Positions 1 to 6,971 of a stretch of DNA of 15,671 nucleotides are shown here, piece after piece; the stretch's first letter is position 1, and each line of letters begins with the position of its first letter. This DNA comes from CBDUUP01 sp965370435. Lineage in GTDB: Bacteria; Chloroflexota; Anaerolineae; Anaerolineales; UBA11579. A program made the position numbers and the translations under genes. Location of the stretch: assembly GCA_965370435.1 (NCBI GenBank), contig CBDUUP010000059.1, forward strand, positions 1-15,671, in the 5' to 3' direction. The notes under the pieces were generated by a model, which saw only the letters and a list, made by a program, of their open reading frames with translations, had not been told where the DNA came from and did no database searches.

Positions 1-39
1 ACCATTCGTGTCAAATAAGATATTCAATAAGGAATAATC

Positions 40-1044
40 ATGGAAACCAAAGAATTGATCGCCATGCCCGGCGCGCCGGACATCCCCGGCCTCACCTTCC
101 GCAAGTTCCGAGGGGAGGCGGACTACCAGGTCATCTGTGACCTCATCCTGGCAACCAAAGACGAAGACAATATGGAGGCGTCCGTTACGGTGGAAGACGT
201 GGCCCGCAGCTACAAGCACATCACCAATTGCGACCCTTACCAGGACATGCTGTTCGTCGAGGTGGACGGGGAGGCGGTCGCTTATGGGCGGGTGTACTGG
301 AATCAGTTGATGGATGAAGCCCGCGCCTACAGCCCCTTTGTTTATATGCTGCCTGAATGGCGGCGCAAAGGGCTGGGGACGGCCATCATACGCTACCAGG
401 AGCAGCGTTTGCGAGAGATCGCCGCCGGGCATCCCCAGGTCGGGGAGCGCATCTTCCAATGTGGGAGCGAAGACACCCGGGCAGGCTTGATCGCCCTGCT
501 GAAGCAGGAGGGCTATGAACCGAAATTCTATGCCATCTCTATGGCCCGCGACCTGTCGGAACCCTTCCCTGAGGCGCCCATGCCGCCGGGTCTGGAAGTC
601 CGCCCGGTCGAAGAGGAGCAGTTCCGGGCGGTCTTTGATGCCTTTGCGGAGTCTTTTGCAGAAAATCCGGGATTTCCCGCGCTCACCGATGAGGATTTCA
701 AGCAGTGGCAGGACGATCCGCTCATGAAGTTGGAGTATTTCAAGGTGGCCTGGGACGGAGACCAGATCGCCGGGATGGTGTTGAACTTCATCAACGAGCC
801 GGAGAACGAGGAATACGAACGCCAACGCGGCTATACAGAAAGGATCTGCACCCGCAGACCCTGGCGGAAGCGCGGCCTGGCCCGTTCCCTGATCGTGCAG
901 AGCATGGAGATGTTCAAGGAGATGGGGATGACCGAGACGGCTCTGGGCGTGGACACCGATAATCCCAGCGGCGCGCTGAATCTGTACCAGAGCGTGGGGT
1001 ACCGCCAGGTTCAGCAGTACACTACCTATCGTAAGCCTTTGTGA
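40..1044 (+). CDS. Tandem-domain GNAT family N-acetyltransferase
   Basis: A 334-residue protein with two GNAT folds in series. GNAT enzymes move an acyl group from acyl-CoA to an amine; the substrate here cannot be read from sequence. The N-terminal domain (about 18-168) carries the acetyl-CoA pyrophosphate loop as PEWRRKGLGTAI (105-116). The C-terminal domain (about 185-334) carries RPWRKRGLARSL (273-284), followed by VDTDNPSGALNLYQSVGYR (304-322), the usual beta5/alpha4 end of GNATs. Both loops look intact, so both halves may bind CoA. Two-GNAT layouts are known from mycothiol synthase-like proteins, but that reaction is not implied. The ATG is preceded by AAGGAA at 29-34 with a normal gap. 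The 39 nt upstream are too few to locate a promoter. It is soluble, with no signal peptide. Confidence 0.9.
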   Translation: METKELIAMPGAPDIPGLTFRKFRGEADYQVICDLILATKDEDNMEASVTVEDVARSYKHITNCDPYQDMLFVEVDGEAVAYGRVYWNQLMDEARAYSPFVYMLPEWRRKGLGTAIIRYQEQRLREIAAGHPQVGERIFQCGSEDTRAGLIALLKQEGYEPKFYAISMARDLSEPFPEAPMPPGLEVRPVEEEQFRAVFDAFAESFAENPGFPALTDEDFKQWQDDPLMKLEYFKVAWDGDQIAGMVLNFINEPENEEYERQRGYTERICTRRPWRKRGLARSLIVQSMEMFKEMGMTETALGVDTDNPSGALNLYQSVGYRQVQQYTTYRKPL

Positions 1045-1122
1045 GGAACATATCACCGGGTCTCATGCCCCTGGAATGTCCTTGTACAGAAAAATGAAAA
1101 TAAGCGAAGGAAAAAATTTCTA

Positions 1123-1335
1123 ATGTTTGATAGCCCAAATGTAGCCCCTTTATGTTTGTTCTTTCCTATCACTTGTTGTTTTATCTTCCTTATCAGCGCT
1201 TCTCTCATGGCCGTCATCTATTACAAAGATATGACACTTGGGTCTTTACAAACGCGGTTCACAATACTTATATTATTATTAATCTTAAGTATTGGGGTTC
1301 CCTTTATTTGTCAATATTTAATAAATTTACAGTGA
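1123..1335 (+). CDS. Possible small two-helix membrane protein
   Basis: A 70-residue open frame, much richer in A+T than its neighbours. The translation is strongly hydrophobic, with two likely membrane helices (about 9-33 and 45-67) joined by a short polar stretch. I recognise no family. The nearest purine-rich motif (GAAGG at 1106-1110) lies about 12 nt from the ATG, longer than ideal. An overlapping 63-aa frame starting at 1152 looks less protein-like. This could be a real small membrane protein acquired with the AT-rich segment, or a chance frame in T-rich DNA, since T-rich codons encode hydrophobic residues. Confidence 0.35.
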   Translation: MFDSPNVAPLCLFFPITCCFIFLISASLMAVIYYKDMTLGSLQTRFTILILLLILSIGVPFICQYLINLQ

Positions 1336-1394
1336 GGCTATGATTAAGGTTCTAGCCTTGGCAAACCACCAATACAACATAAGGAATAAATTTA

Positions 1395-2306
1395 ATGATG
1401 CTCTGTAGAGAAGCAGAAATCGTATTGAACACCTCAACCCTGGAAAAGATCGTCAATGACCCGGAAGGCGTCCTGGAAAACGAGGAGACTTTTTGGCAAG
1501 AAGAACGAGCACAGAAACTGACCCGGGATTGGGCCAACAATATCGGCTATGAGATCTCCTACGAGGATTGGCGGGAGAAGATCGGCGAGTGGGCGGCGCT
1601 CTCCCTGGAGGAGAGGAAAGCTCACGTCCTGATGGAGAACACCCGCAAGATCGTGGAGGGGAAAGACGCCTTCCTGGAGAAGGCGCTCCCCCATCTTTGC
1701 TCTTTCCTGCCGGAGGACGCCGACATCAACGTCACCGTCCAATTCACCGCCTTCATCCCGCCCAACGCCTTCGCCCAGGAGGACATCATCATCAACGCCG
1801 CCTCCCCGACCTGGAAGGACAACGTGGATAACATCCTCAACATCCTGGTCCACGAGATCTTCCACGCCGGATACGGCCACTGCCGGGACGTTCGGACCGA
1901 AACGCCCCTGGAGGACGACGCCATCTACCAGATGCTGGACAACATCCACAACGAGGGGGTTTGCACCTACGTGGGGTTTAAGGCTCTCCCCATGTTCCCG
2001 TCCCCCGACGATAGAGACTACCCCGTCCTGGATGACCCGGCGGAGGTGAAGCGACAATTGGGCGTGGTCAACCACACCTTATCGCAGGTGGGCAAAGTCT
2101 CGGAGGAAGACCTTAAAAAAATGGTCTGGGAAGAGTGCATCGTCGGCAGAGGGTATTACATCACCGGGACGACCATGTGCCGGGTGATTGACGAGAGCCA
2201 GGGCCGGGAGGCCTTGATCGAAACTTTGACCACCGGCCCTTTGCGGTTTGTCGAGGTGTATAACTCGCTGGTGAAAAAAGATATGCGGTTACACATACTC
2301 GGTTAG
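1395..2306 (+). CDS. HExxH zinc metalloprotease-like protein
   Basis: A 303-residue protein with a clear zinc-peptidase active site: LVHEIFHAGYGH contains HEIFH at 153-157 (two zinc-binding His and the catalytic Glu). About 30 residues on, HNEGVCTYVG supplies Glu187 as a likely third ligand, the gluzincin arrangement. The C-terminal stretch GRGYYITGTTMCRVIDESQG followed by a GPLRFVEVYNSL segment resembles the end of uncharacterised predicted peptidases of the DUF5700/DUF2268 type; this family match is from memory. There is no signal peptide or membrane helix, so it is probably cytoplasmic. AAGGA at 1381-1385 supports ATG 1395 (ATG 1398 is also possible). The MFS gene starts 14 nt after its stop, so the two are probably co-transcribed. 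Substrate unknown. Confidence 0.75.
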   Translation: MMLCREAEIVLNTSTLEKIVNDPEGVLENEETFWQEERAQKLTRDWANNIGYEISYEDWREKIGEWAALSLEERKAHVLMENTRKIVEGKDAFLEKALPHLCSFLPEDADINVTVQFTAFIPPNAFAQEDIIINAASPTWKDNVDNILNILVHEIFHAGYGHCRDVRTETPLEDDAIYQMLDNIHNEGVCTYVGFKALPMFPSPDDRDYPVLDDPAEVKRQLGVVNHTLSQVGKVSEEDLKKMVWEECIVGRGYYITGTTMCRVIDESQGREALIETLTTGPLRFVEVYNSLVKKDMRLHILG

Positions 2307-2320
2307 GATAAGTAGGAATT

Positions 2321-3568
2321 ATGAATAACCCCGAAACAACCGAAAAACAACCCTTACTGACCCCCATCATGCGCTGGTTCTTGTTCGCCATGGTGCTGGC
2401 CAATATCGCCGGGCAGATGTTTCCCATGCTGCTGGCTATCTATCTGACCGACCTGGGAGCCAGCATTGAACAGGTAGGCCTGGTTTTCACTCTCACCTCG
2501 GTGGTCATCTTGGTGCTCCAGGTCCTCGGCGGCTGGATGTCTGATTCTCTCGGACGGCTGCGAGCCATCGCCATCGGAAGCGTGGGGGGCATCATTGGGT
2601 ATGTCCTCATTATGTTTGCGCCTACCTGGCAATGGATGCTGGTGGCGATGTCAGTCAGTATGATCCCCTACGCCCTGGTAGGGCCTAGCTTTGGCGCATT
2701 CATCGCCGAGAATTCTACCGATGAGAACCGGGGAAAGGTCTACGGCATTACCGATACGATCTTCCAAATCACCGGCGTGGTGGGGCCTCCTCTGGGTGGA
2801 TGGATGGCCAAGGATTATGGGTTCAAGGCCATGTTTTTGGTCTCGGCCATTCTTTATACGCTGGCGGCCATCTTGCGCATCTGGATGGCGACCACCATGC
2901 GCCCCGCCGCGGAAGAGAACCCGGAGAAGCTCACCTTCTCCTCGCTGAAAACCAGCATGACCACCATGGTCAGTTTGCTCGCTGGCGGGGGAGTGATAAC
3001 CTGGATATTCCTCACTGACGGGGTCCGGGACACCGCTTTCCGGCTGTCCGGCGATCTGCAGCCCCTCTATCTGGAACAGGTTGCGGGACTCACATTGTTG
3101 CAAATCGGCCTGCTGGGAACTGTGTTCTCGGTTGCCATGATGTTCACCCCCATGCTTTCGGGAAAGATATCCGACGATTACGGCGAGCGAGTGCCCATCA
3201 CCTTTGGCTTCCTGTTAGTATTTGTGGCGATGGTGACCTTCCTGAACGTCAGCACATACCTGGGTTTTGCCCTGGTGTGGGCGATATTCGGCTTCGGGGT
3301 CGGATTGCTAAGCCCCGCTTACCAGTCGTTGATATCCAAGGTGGTTCCCCAGAAAATGCTGGGGGTTTTCACCGGTATGTTCCGCAGCAGCATCGGGTTG
3401 ATCTCCCTGCCCGCGCCCTACATCGGAGCCTGGTTGTGGGGACGGTATGGCCCGCGCCTGCCGTTCATCATCACCGCCGCGGCGGCTTTGGTCACCATCA
3501 TCCCTATCTGGTTCAAGTTCAAGCTGCCGGAGAAGGAGGAGGAGGAAGCGGCCAGCCCGGAGGAATGA
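2321..3568 (+). CDS. Major facilitator superfamily (MFS) transporter
   Basis: A 415-residue inner-membrane protein with about 12 predicted helices in two six-helix halves. The helix 2-3 loop carries the MFS signature as GGWMSDSLGRLRAI (about 68-81), and the second half has the matching SGKISDDYGERVP loop. A charged central loop separates the halves, and the C-terminus is acidic (KEEEEEAASPEE). The length fits drug/H+ antiporters. The PSFGAFIAE and GVVGPPLGGWM segments in helices 4-5 resemble the antiporter motif C region, so export of a small molecule driven by the proton gradient is likely; the substrate is unknown. AGGA sits just before the ATG, and the gene follows the metalloprotease by 14 nt, suggesting one transcript. 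Confidence 0.88.
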   Translation: MNNPETTEKQPLLTPIMRWFLFAMVLANIAGQMFPMLLAIYLTDLGASIEQVGLVFTLTSVVILVLQVLGGWMSDSLGRLRAIAIGSVGGIIGYVLIMFAPTWQWMLVAMSVSMIPYALVGPSFGAFIAENSTDENRGKVYGITDTIFQITGVVGPPLGGWMAKDYGFKAMFLVSAILYTLAAILRIWMATTMRPAAEENPEKLTFSSLKTSMTTMVSLLAGGGVITWIFLTDGVRDTAFRLSGDLQPLYLEQVAGLTLLQIGLLGTVFSVAMMFTPMLSGKISDDYGERVPITFGFLLVFVAMVTFLNVSTYLGFALVWAIFGFGVGLLSPAYQSLISKVVPQKMLGVFTGMFRSSIGLISLPAPYIGAWLWGRYGPRLPFIITAAAALVTIIPIWFKFKLPEKEEEEAASPEE

Positions 3569-3600
3569 TCCCTATAGCAATGATAAGCCAGAAAAATTAT

Positions 3601-3662
3601 TCACCACCAGGCACAAAGACACAAAGTTTTGTTTTTCTTCGTGTCTTTGTGTCTTAGTGGTA
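3601..3662. repeat. Long imperfect inverted repeat (ACAAAGACAC type)
   Basis: The left arm 3601-3622 (CACCACCAGGCACAAAGACAC) pairs with the right arm 3641-3662 (GTGTCTTTGTGTCTTAGTGG) with a few mismatches, around a T-rich loop. It lies just after the MFS stop. It could fold in RNA as a transcript end, but there is no clean T-run after the stem. The style is that of a dispersed intergenic palindrome; spread across the genome cannot be judged from one copy. Confidence 0.7.
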
Positions 3663-3698
3663 AAAAAAGCTATCTACTAAAGAACCCGCCTCTGGGGT

Positions 3699-3759
3699 AT
3701 TGTACGTTTTAGAACAATGTTGCTTTTATAGATAGAAAATTGTACAATTGAGCTATAAA
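3699..3759 (+). promoter_or_regulatory. Candidate operator/promoter before the flavoprotein pair
   Basis: AATTGTACAATT at 3738-3749 is a perfect 12-bp palindrome. About 35 bp upstream, ATTGT (3699-3703) and ACAAT (3714-3718) form a split version of the same half-sites. TATAAA at 3754-3759 could be a -10 box for the GTG start at 3805. No good -35 box is present, which would fit an activator-dependent or repressor-controlled promoter. The stretch is AT-rich, so chance is possible. Confidence 0.3.
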
Positions 3760-3804
3760 TAAATGTGATTCATTTCCCCGCTGCGCTTGACCTAAGGAGA
3801 TCTC

Positions 3805-5094
3805 GTGGGTTTGCCTTTATCGGATGGCGACCAGGTATGTATTGTTGGCGGCGGCCCGGCAGGCAGCTTTGCCGCCCTGCACCTGCTGCGTTTGGCGCGC
3901 CAGGAGGGACTGCGGCTGAAGGTGCTGATCTTCGAGCCGCGCGACTTCACCCAGCCGGGGCCAGGCGGATGCAACCGCTGCGCCGGGATCCTTTCTACCC
4001 GCCTGCTGCGGGGACTGGATTCGCTGGGGTTGACCCTCCCTCCTGAAGTCATCCAGGCGAAAATACAAACCTATACCGCCCACGTGAATGACAAAACTGT
4101 CCGCATCGAGCAGCCCGATCCCCAGAGCCGGATCGTGAGCGTGTATCGGGGCGGCGGCCCCCGCCTCCTGGAAGGCGACCCCCTGTCCAGTTTTGATAAC
4201 TTCTTGCTCCAGAAGGCCGTCAGCCGGGGCGCGGCGCATATCCCCGCCCACGTCCGCAAGGTGACTGGAGGCGGGCGGCCTATGGTGCATACTGCGCGAG
4301 CCAGTTTCCCCGCAGCCCTGTTAGTTCTGGCTACCGGGGCCAACAGCCGCTCTCCCCTGGCCCCCGAATTTGGCTACCGGCCTCCCCAAACCGCGGTGAT
4401 GGCCCAGGACGAATTCTTGCGCCCCGATACCTGGCCGGAAAACCAGGTGAGCGCATTCTTTCGAAAACCATCCGGCTTGATTTTCGGAGCCATGATCCCC
4501 AAAGGGCGCTATTTGAACGTCTCTCTCCTGGGGAAAGGCTTGTCCAGGGATGCGGTGGAGGATTTCATCCAGGTCCAGGGGTTGAACGAGGCTCTGGCCT
4601 CAACCCCCGCTCGTCTATGTGGATGCACGCCCCGCATCGCGGTGGGCGCCGCCCGCCGCTTTTTCGGGACTCGCTGGGTGGCCGTGGGGGACGCCTCGGT
4701 GACCCGCCTCTATAAAGACGGGGTCGGTTCTGCCTTTTACACCGCCCAAACCGCCATGCAGTCTGCTCTGGGGCGGGGCGTCTCCCGGCGGGATTTCCAG
4801 GCCGGCTACGCCCCCTACTGCCGGAGTGTGGCGATGGACAACCTATACGGACGCCTGCTCTACAAATTATGGGAAGTCACCTTGCGCAGCCCTCGCTTGA
4901 GCAAAGCCTGGAGGCTGACCATCCAACAGGAAGCCGCCGCTCCCCCCGCGGATCGGGTATACCTCAACAATCTCTGGGGGATGTTCACCGGGGATGCCCA
5001 GTACCGGGAATTATTTTGGCGTTTTTGCAGCCCCCCCGCGCTGGTCAGATTTTTGCGCAACCTGCCGTTTTCTATTACAAGGAGACCTGAATGA
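3805..5094 (+). CDS. FAD-dependent oxidoreductase, geranylgeranyl reductase-like (subunit 1 of pair)
   Basis: A 429-residue flavoprotein. The N-terminal Rossmann motif VCIVGGGPAGS (GxGxxG at 15-20) binds the ADP part of FAD, and WVAVGDAS (Asp near 296) is the second FAD motif of the geranylgeranyl reductase/PHBH group. GPGGCNRCAGILS holds Cys56 and Cys59, near the position where archaeal-type geranylgeranyl reductases have a conserved Cys. This superfamily reduces isoprenoid double bonds or hydroxylates; no prenyl gene lies nearby, so the reaction is open. The GTG start is well supported by TAAGGAG at 3793-3799. Its stop overlaps the next gene's start (ATGA), and that gene is a diverged paralogue, so translation is coupled and a heteromer is plausible. 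There is no signal peptide. Confidence 0.8.
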   Translation: MGLPLSDGDQVCIVGGGPAGSFAALHLLRLARQEGLRLKVLIFEPRDFTQPGPGGCNRCAGILSTRLLRGLDSLGLTLPPEVIQAKIQTYTAHVNDKTVRIEQPDPQSRIVSVYRGGGPRLLEGDPLSSFDNFLLQKAVSRGAAHIPAHVRKVTGGGRPMVHTARASFPAALLVLATGANSRSPLAPEFGYRPPQTAVMAQDEFLRPDTWPENQVSAFFRKPSGLIFGAMIPKGRYLNVSLLGKGLSRDAVEDFIQVQGLNEALASTPARLCGCTPRIAVGAARRFFGTRWVAVGDASVTRLYKDGVGSAFYTAQTAMQSALGRGVSRRDFQAGYAPYCRSVAMDNLYGRLLYKLWEVTLRSPRLSKAWRLTIQQEAAAPPADRVYLNNLWGMFTGDAQYRELFWRFCSPPALVRFLRNLPFSITRRPE

Positions 5095-6341
5095 ACCCAA
5101 CCCTGGGGCCGCTCTCGGATGGAGGACGGGTCGTCATTATCGGAGGCGGGCCGGGGGGGACCGCCTGCGCGTTGGCCTTGCACCGCTTGGCCGTTGAGAT
5201 GGGGAAAGAGGTGCAGATCACCATCCTGGAAGGCAAGCAGTTCACCGAAGGGGGCCATTACAACCAATGCGTTGGCGTGCTTTCCCCTCCTTTGCCCTCT
5301 CTGATGGAGGAGAAACTGGACCTGCCTTTCCCCTATGACCTCAGCCGGGGGGAGATCGCCGGGTATGTGCTTCACACCGCCCATGAACAGATCCGGGTGG
5401 CCGAAGAGCAGCAGGTCTCTATGGCTCTGCGCCGGGTGCAGTTCGATGCTTATATGCTGGAAGCGGTGCGAGAACGGGGGATCAAGATGATCCCCGCTCG
5501 GGTGGTGGACCTGGAATTCCATGCCGATCAGGTCTTCGTGTACACCGAAAGCATCTCCCTGGATTGTGACGTTGTGGTGGGCGCTTTTGGGATGGACGAG
5601 GGCAGCGCGGCCCTATTTGGACGCCAGACCGGCTACCAGCCTCCTCAAGCCCTCAGTTCGGTGGTGACCAAATTTCATCCCCATCCAGACAGCATGGCGG
5701 CTTTTGGCTCTGATATCCACGCCTTCCTGCCCACCCATCCCCAGATCGAATTCGGGGGAGTCACGCCCAAGGGCAACCATCTCACCATCAATATCGCCGG
5801 AAGGGCCGTGAATGTGAACTTGATGGAGGATTTTTTGAACCTGCCTAATGTGCAGGCCGCCTTGCCTGACCTGGCCCAGGCCGGAAAATTTGACCCCCAC
5901 GATTTCCGCTACTTCAAGGGACGCTTTCCCTGCTCCCTGGCCCGGCGCTACTACGGCGACCGCTATGTGATGATCGGCGACGCGGCCGGTCTGGTGCGGG
6001 CTTTCAAGGGCAAAGGGGTGACCTCCGCGATGTTGACCGGCATCCGGGCCGCCCACACCATCCTGCAGGCTGGTTTTTCCCGGAAAGCCTTTCAAGGCCA
6101 TTACCTACCCGCCAACCGGGACATCACCGGCGACCTGCTCTATGGCCGCGGCATGCGCCTCATGACCATCCTGCTGTCTCGCTTTGGATTATTGGACCCC
6201 GTGCTGCGAGCGGCCCGACAGGACGCCAACCTGCGAACGGCCCTCTTCAATGCCATCTCCGCCCATGCGCCCTACCGCCAGGTCATCCTCGGCGCCTTCC
6301 ACCCTCGCTCCATTTTGGCAATCCTGCGAGCCTTGGTTTGA
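5091..6341 (+). CDS. FAD-dependent oxidoreductase, geranylgeranyl reductase-like (subunit 2 of pair)
   Basis: A 416-residue paralogue of the preceding gene. VVIIGGGPGGT (GxGxxG at 18-23) and VMIGDAAG (Asp near 296) are the two FAD motifs, at nearly the same positions as in its partner. The partner's Cys-x-x-Cys is here YNQC, keeping only the second Cys (C60). The GDAAGLVRAFKGKGV stretch is closer to the family norm than the partner's GDASVTRLYKDGV. Both share a C-terminal segment of the form YR, about six residues, then aromatic-rich and LR.L positions (here near 394-415). AAGGAG at 5079-5084 supports the ATG, which overlaps the upstream stop by 4 nt. Substrate unknown; a lipid or quinone side chain is a family-based guess. 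Confidence 0.8.
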   Translation: MNPTLGPLSDGGRVVIIGGGPGGTACALALHRLAVEMGKEVQITILEGKQFTEGGHYNQCVGVLSPPLPSLMEEKLDLPFPYDLSRGEIAGYVLHTAHEQIRVAEEQQVSMALRRVQFDAYMLEAVRERGIKMIPARVVDLEFHADQVFVYTESISLDCDVVVGAFGMDEGSAALFGRQTGYQPPQALSSVVTKFHPHPDSMAAFGSDIHAFLPTHPQIEFGGVTPKGNHLTINIAGRAVNVNLMEDFLNLPNVQAALPDLAQAGKFDPHDFRYFKGRFPCSLARRYYGDRYVMIGDAAGLVRAFKGKGVTSAMLTGIRAAHTILQAGFSRKAFQGHYLPANRDITGDLLYGRGMRLMTILLSRFGLLDPVLRAARQDANLRTALFNAISAHAPYRQVILGAFHPRSILAILRALV

Positions 6342-6358
6342 CAGGGAAATGTAATTAA

Positions 6359-6452
6359 CCACTAGACGCAGAGTACGCCGCTTCGCGTAGAGAGTGAACG
6401 CAGAGAAAAGCGAAGATAAAAAACTCTGCGAATCTCCGCGTCTCTGCGGTGA
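6359..6452. repeat. Imperfect inverted repeat (CGCAGAG type) overlapping the YjbR leader
   Basis: The left arm near 6359-6374 (ACCACTAGACGCAGAG) is the imperfect reverse complement of the right side near 6436-6452 (CCGCGTCTCTGCGGTGA). Extra CGCAGAG and CTCTGCG words lie at 6399-6405 and 6423-6429. The element fills the gap between the flavoprotein pair and the YjbR gene, and its right edge supplies a GTG (6449) that could be mistaken for the gene start. Confidence 0.6.
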
Positions 6453-6466
6453 AAATATTAGAATCG

Positions 6467-6829
6467 ATGAAAACCGACTACGACTCCCTCAAGGCCTACT
6501 GCCTGAGCAAGAAGGGAACCACCGCGGGCTATCCCTTCGGGGAAGGGACCCTGGTATTTAAGGTGATGGGCAAGATGTTCGGCCTCATCAGCGAGGACGC
6601 CGACCCCCTGCGCATGAACCTCAAATGCGACCCCGACGACGCCATCGCTCTGCGCACCCAATACCAGGCCATCCTCCCCGGCTACCACATGAACAAGGAA
6701 CATTGGAACACCCTGGTCATGGACGGCAGCCTGCCGGGGGAGCTGGTGGCCGAGTTGATTGACCACTCCTATGATCTGGTGGTGAAGGGGTTGAGGAAGG
6801 TGGATAGGGAGAAGCTTCTGGGGACGTGA
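6467..6829 (+). CDS. MmcQ/YjbR family protein
   Basis: A 120-residue protein of the MmcQ/YjbR family, small DNA-binding-like or CyaY-like fold proteins of unclear role. Family landmarks are an N-terminal YDSLKAYCLSKKGTTAGYPFG, a central FGLISEDADPLRMNLKCDP, and the very typical PGYHMNKEHWNTL followed by MDGSLPGELVAELIDHSYDLV. The length is normal and it looks intact. I prefer ATG 6467 over GTG 6449 because homologues begin a few residues before the YDSLKAYC motif and the GTG lies inside an inverted repeat. No strong ribosome-binding site is visible. Its 3' end has two more copies downstream (6910-6936 and 8480-8576). Confidence 0.82.
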   Translation: MKTDYDSLKAYCLSKKGTTAGYPFGEGTLVFKVMGKMFGLISEDADPLRMNLKCDPDDAIALRTQYQAILPGYHMNKEHWNTLVMDGSLPGELVAELIDHSYDLVVKGLRKVDREKLLGT

Positions 6830-6870
6830 AACTGGGCGTACGCGGTGCGCCGCTACGCCTATGCCTCGTA

Positions 6871-6888
6871 GGCGGACAGACGTCCGCC
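6871..6888. repeat. GC-rich hairpin, GGCGGAC family, copy 1
   Basis: GGCGGAC (6871-6877) and GTCCGCC (6882-6888) form a perfect 7-bp stem with loop AGAC. It is followed after about ten bases by T6 (6899-6904), so with the alternative stem CAGAC/GTCTG it could also end the YjbR transcript. The same 18 bases recur at 8461-8478. Confidence 0.75.
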
Positions 6889-6909
6889 CGTCTGCAGATT
6901 TTTTGCGGC

Positions 6910-6936
6910 GTTGTTTGACCTCTCTTATGATCTGGT
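6910..6936 (+). pseudogene. Decayed fragment of a YjbR 3' end (copy 2)
   Basis: These 27 bases match 6754-6780 of the intact YjbR gene at 24 positions. Read in the matching frame they give LFDLSYDLV against LIDHSYDLV. Upstream similarity fades into the hairpin at 6871-6888, which lies at about the same distance as the GSLPGE codons do in the intact gene. It overlaps the leader of the LVIVD-propeller gene. It is best read as a remnant of another YjbR paralogue. Confidence 0.6.
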
Positions 6937-6971
6937 AGACTTATCACCCGGCTTTGCAAAAGGAAAACCTT

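Noticed and set aside
1434..2075. 213-codon open frame on the minus strand
   Set aside because: A shadow of the metalloprotease gene; its translation is a string of V, G and D with no domain signs.
6915..6943. TTGACC as a -35 box for the LVIVD gene
   Set aside because: No acceptable -10 box at 16-18 bp, and the TTGACC is inherited from the YjbR tail sequence.
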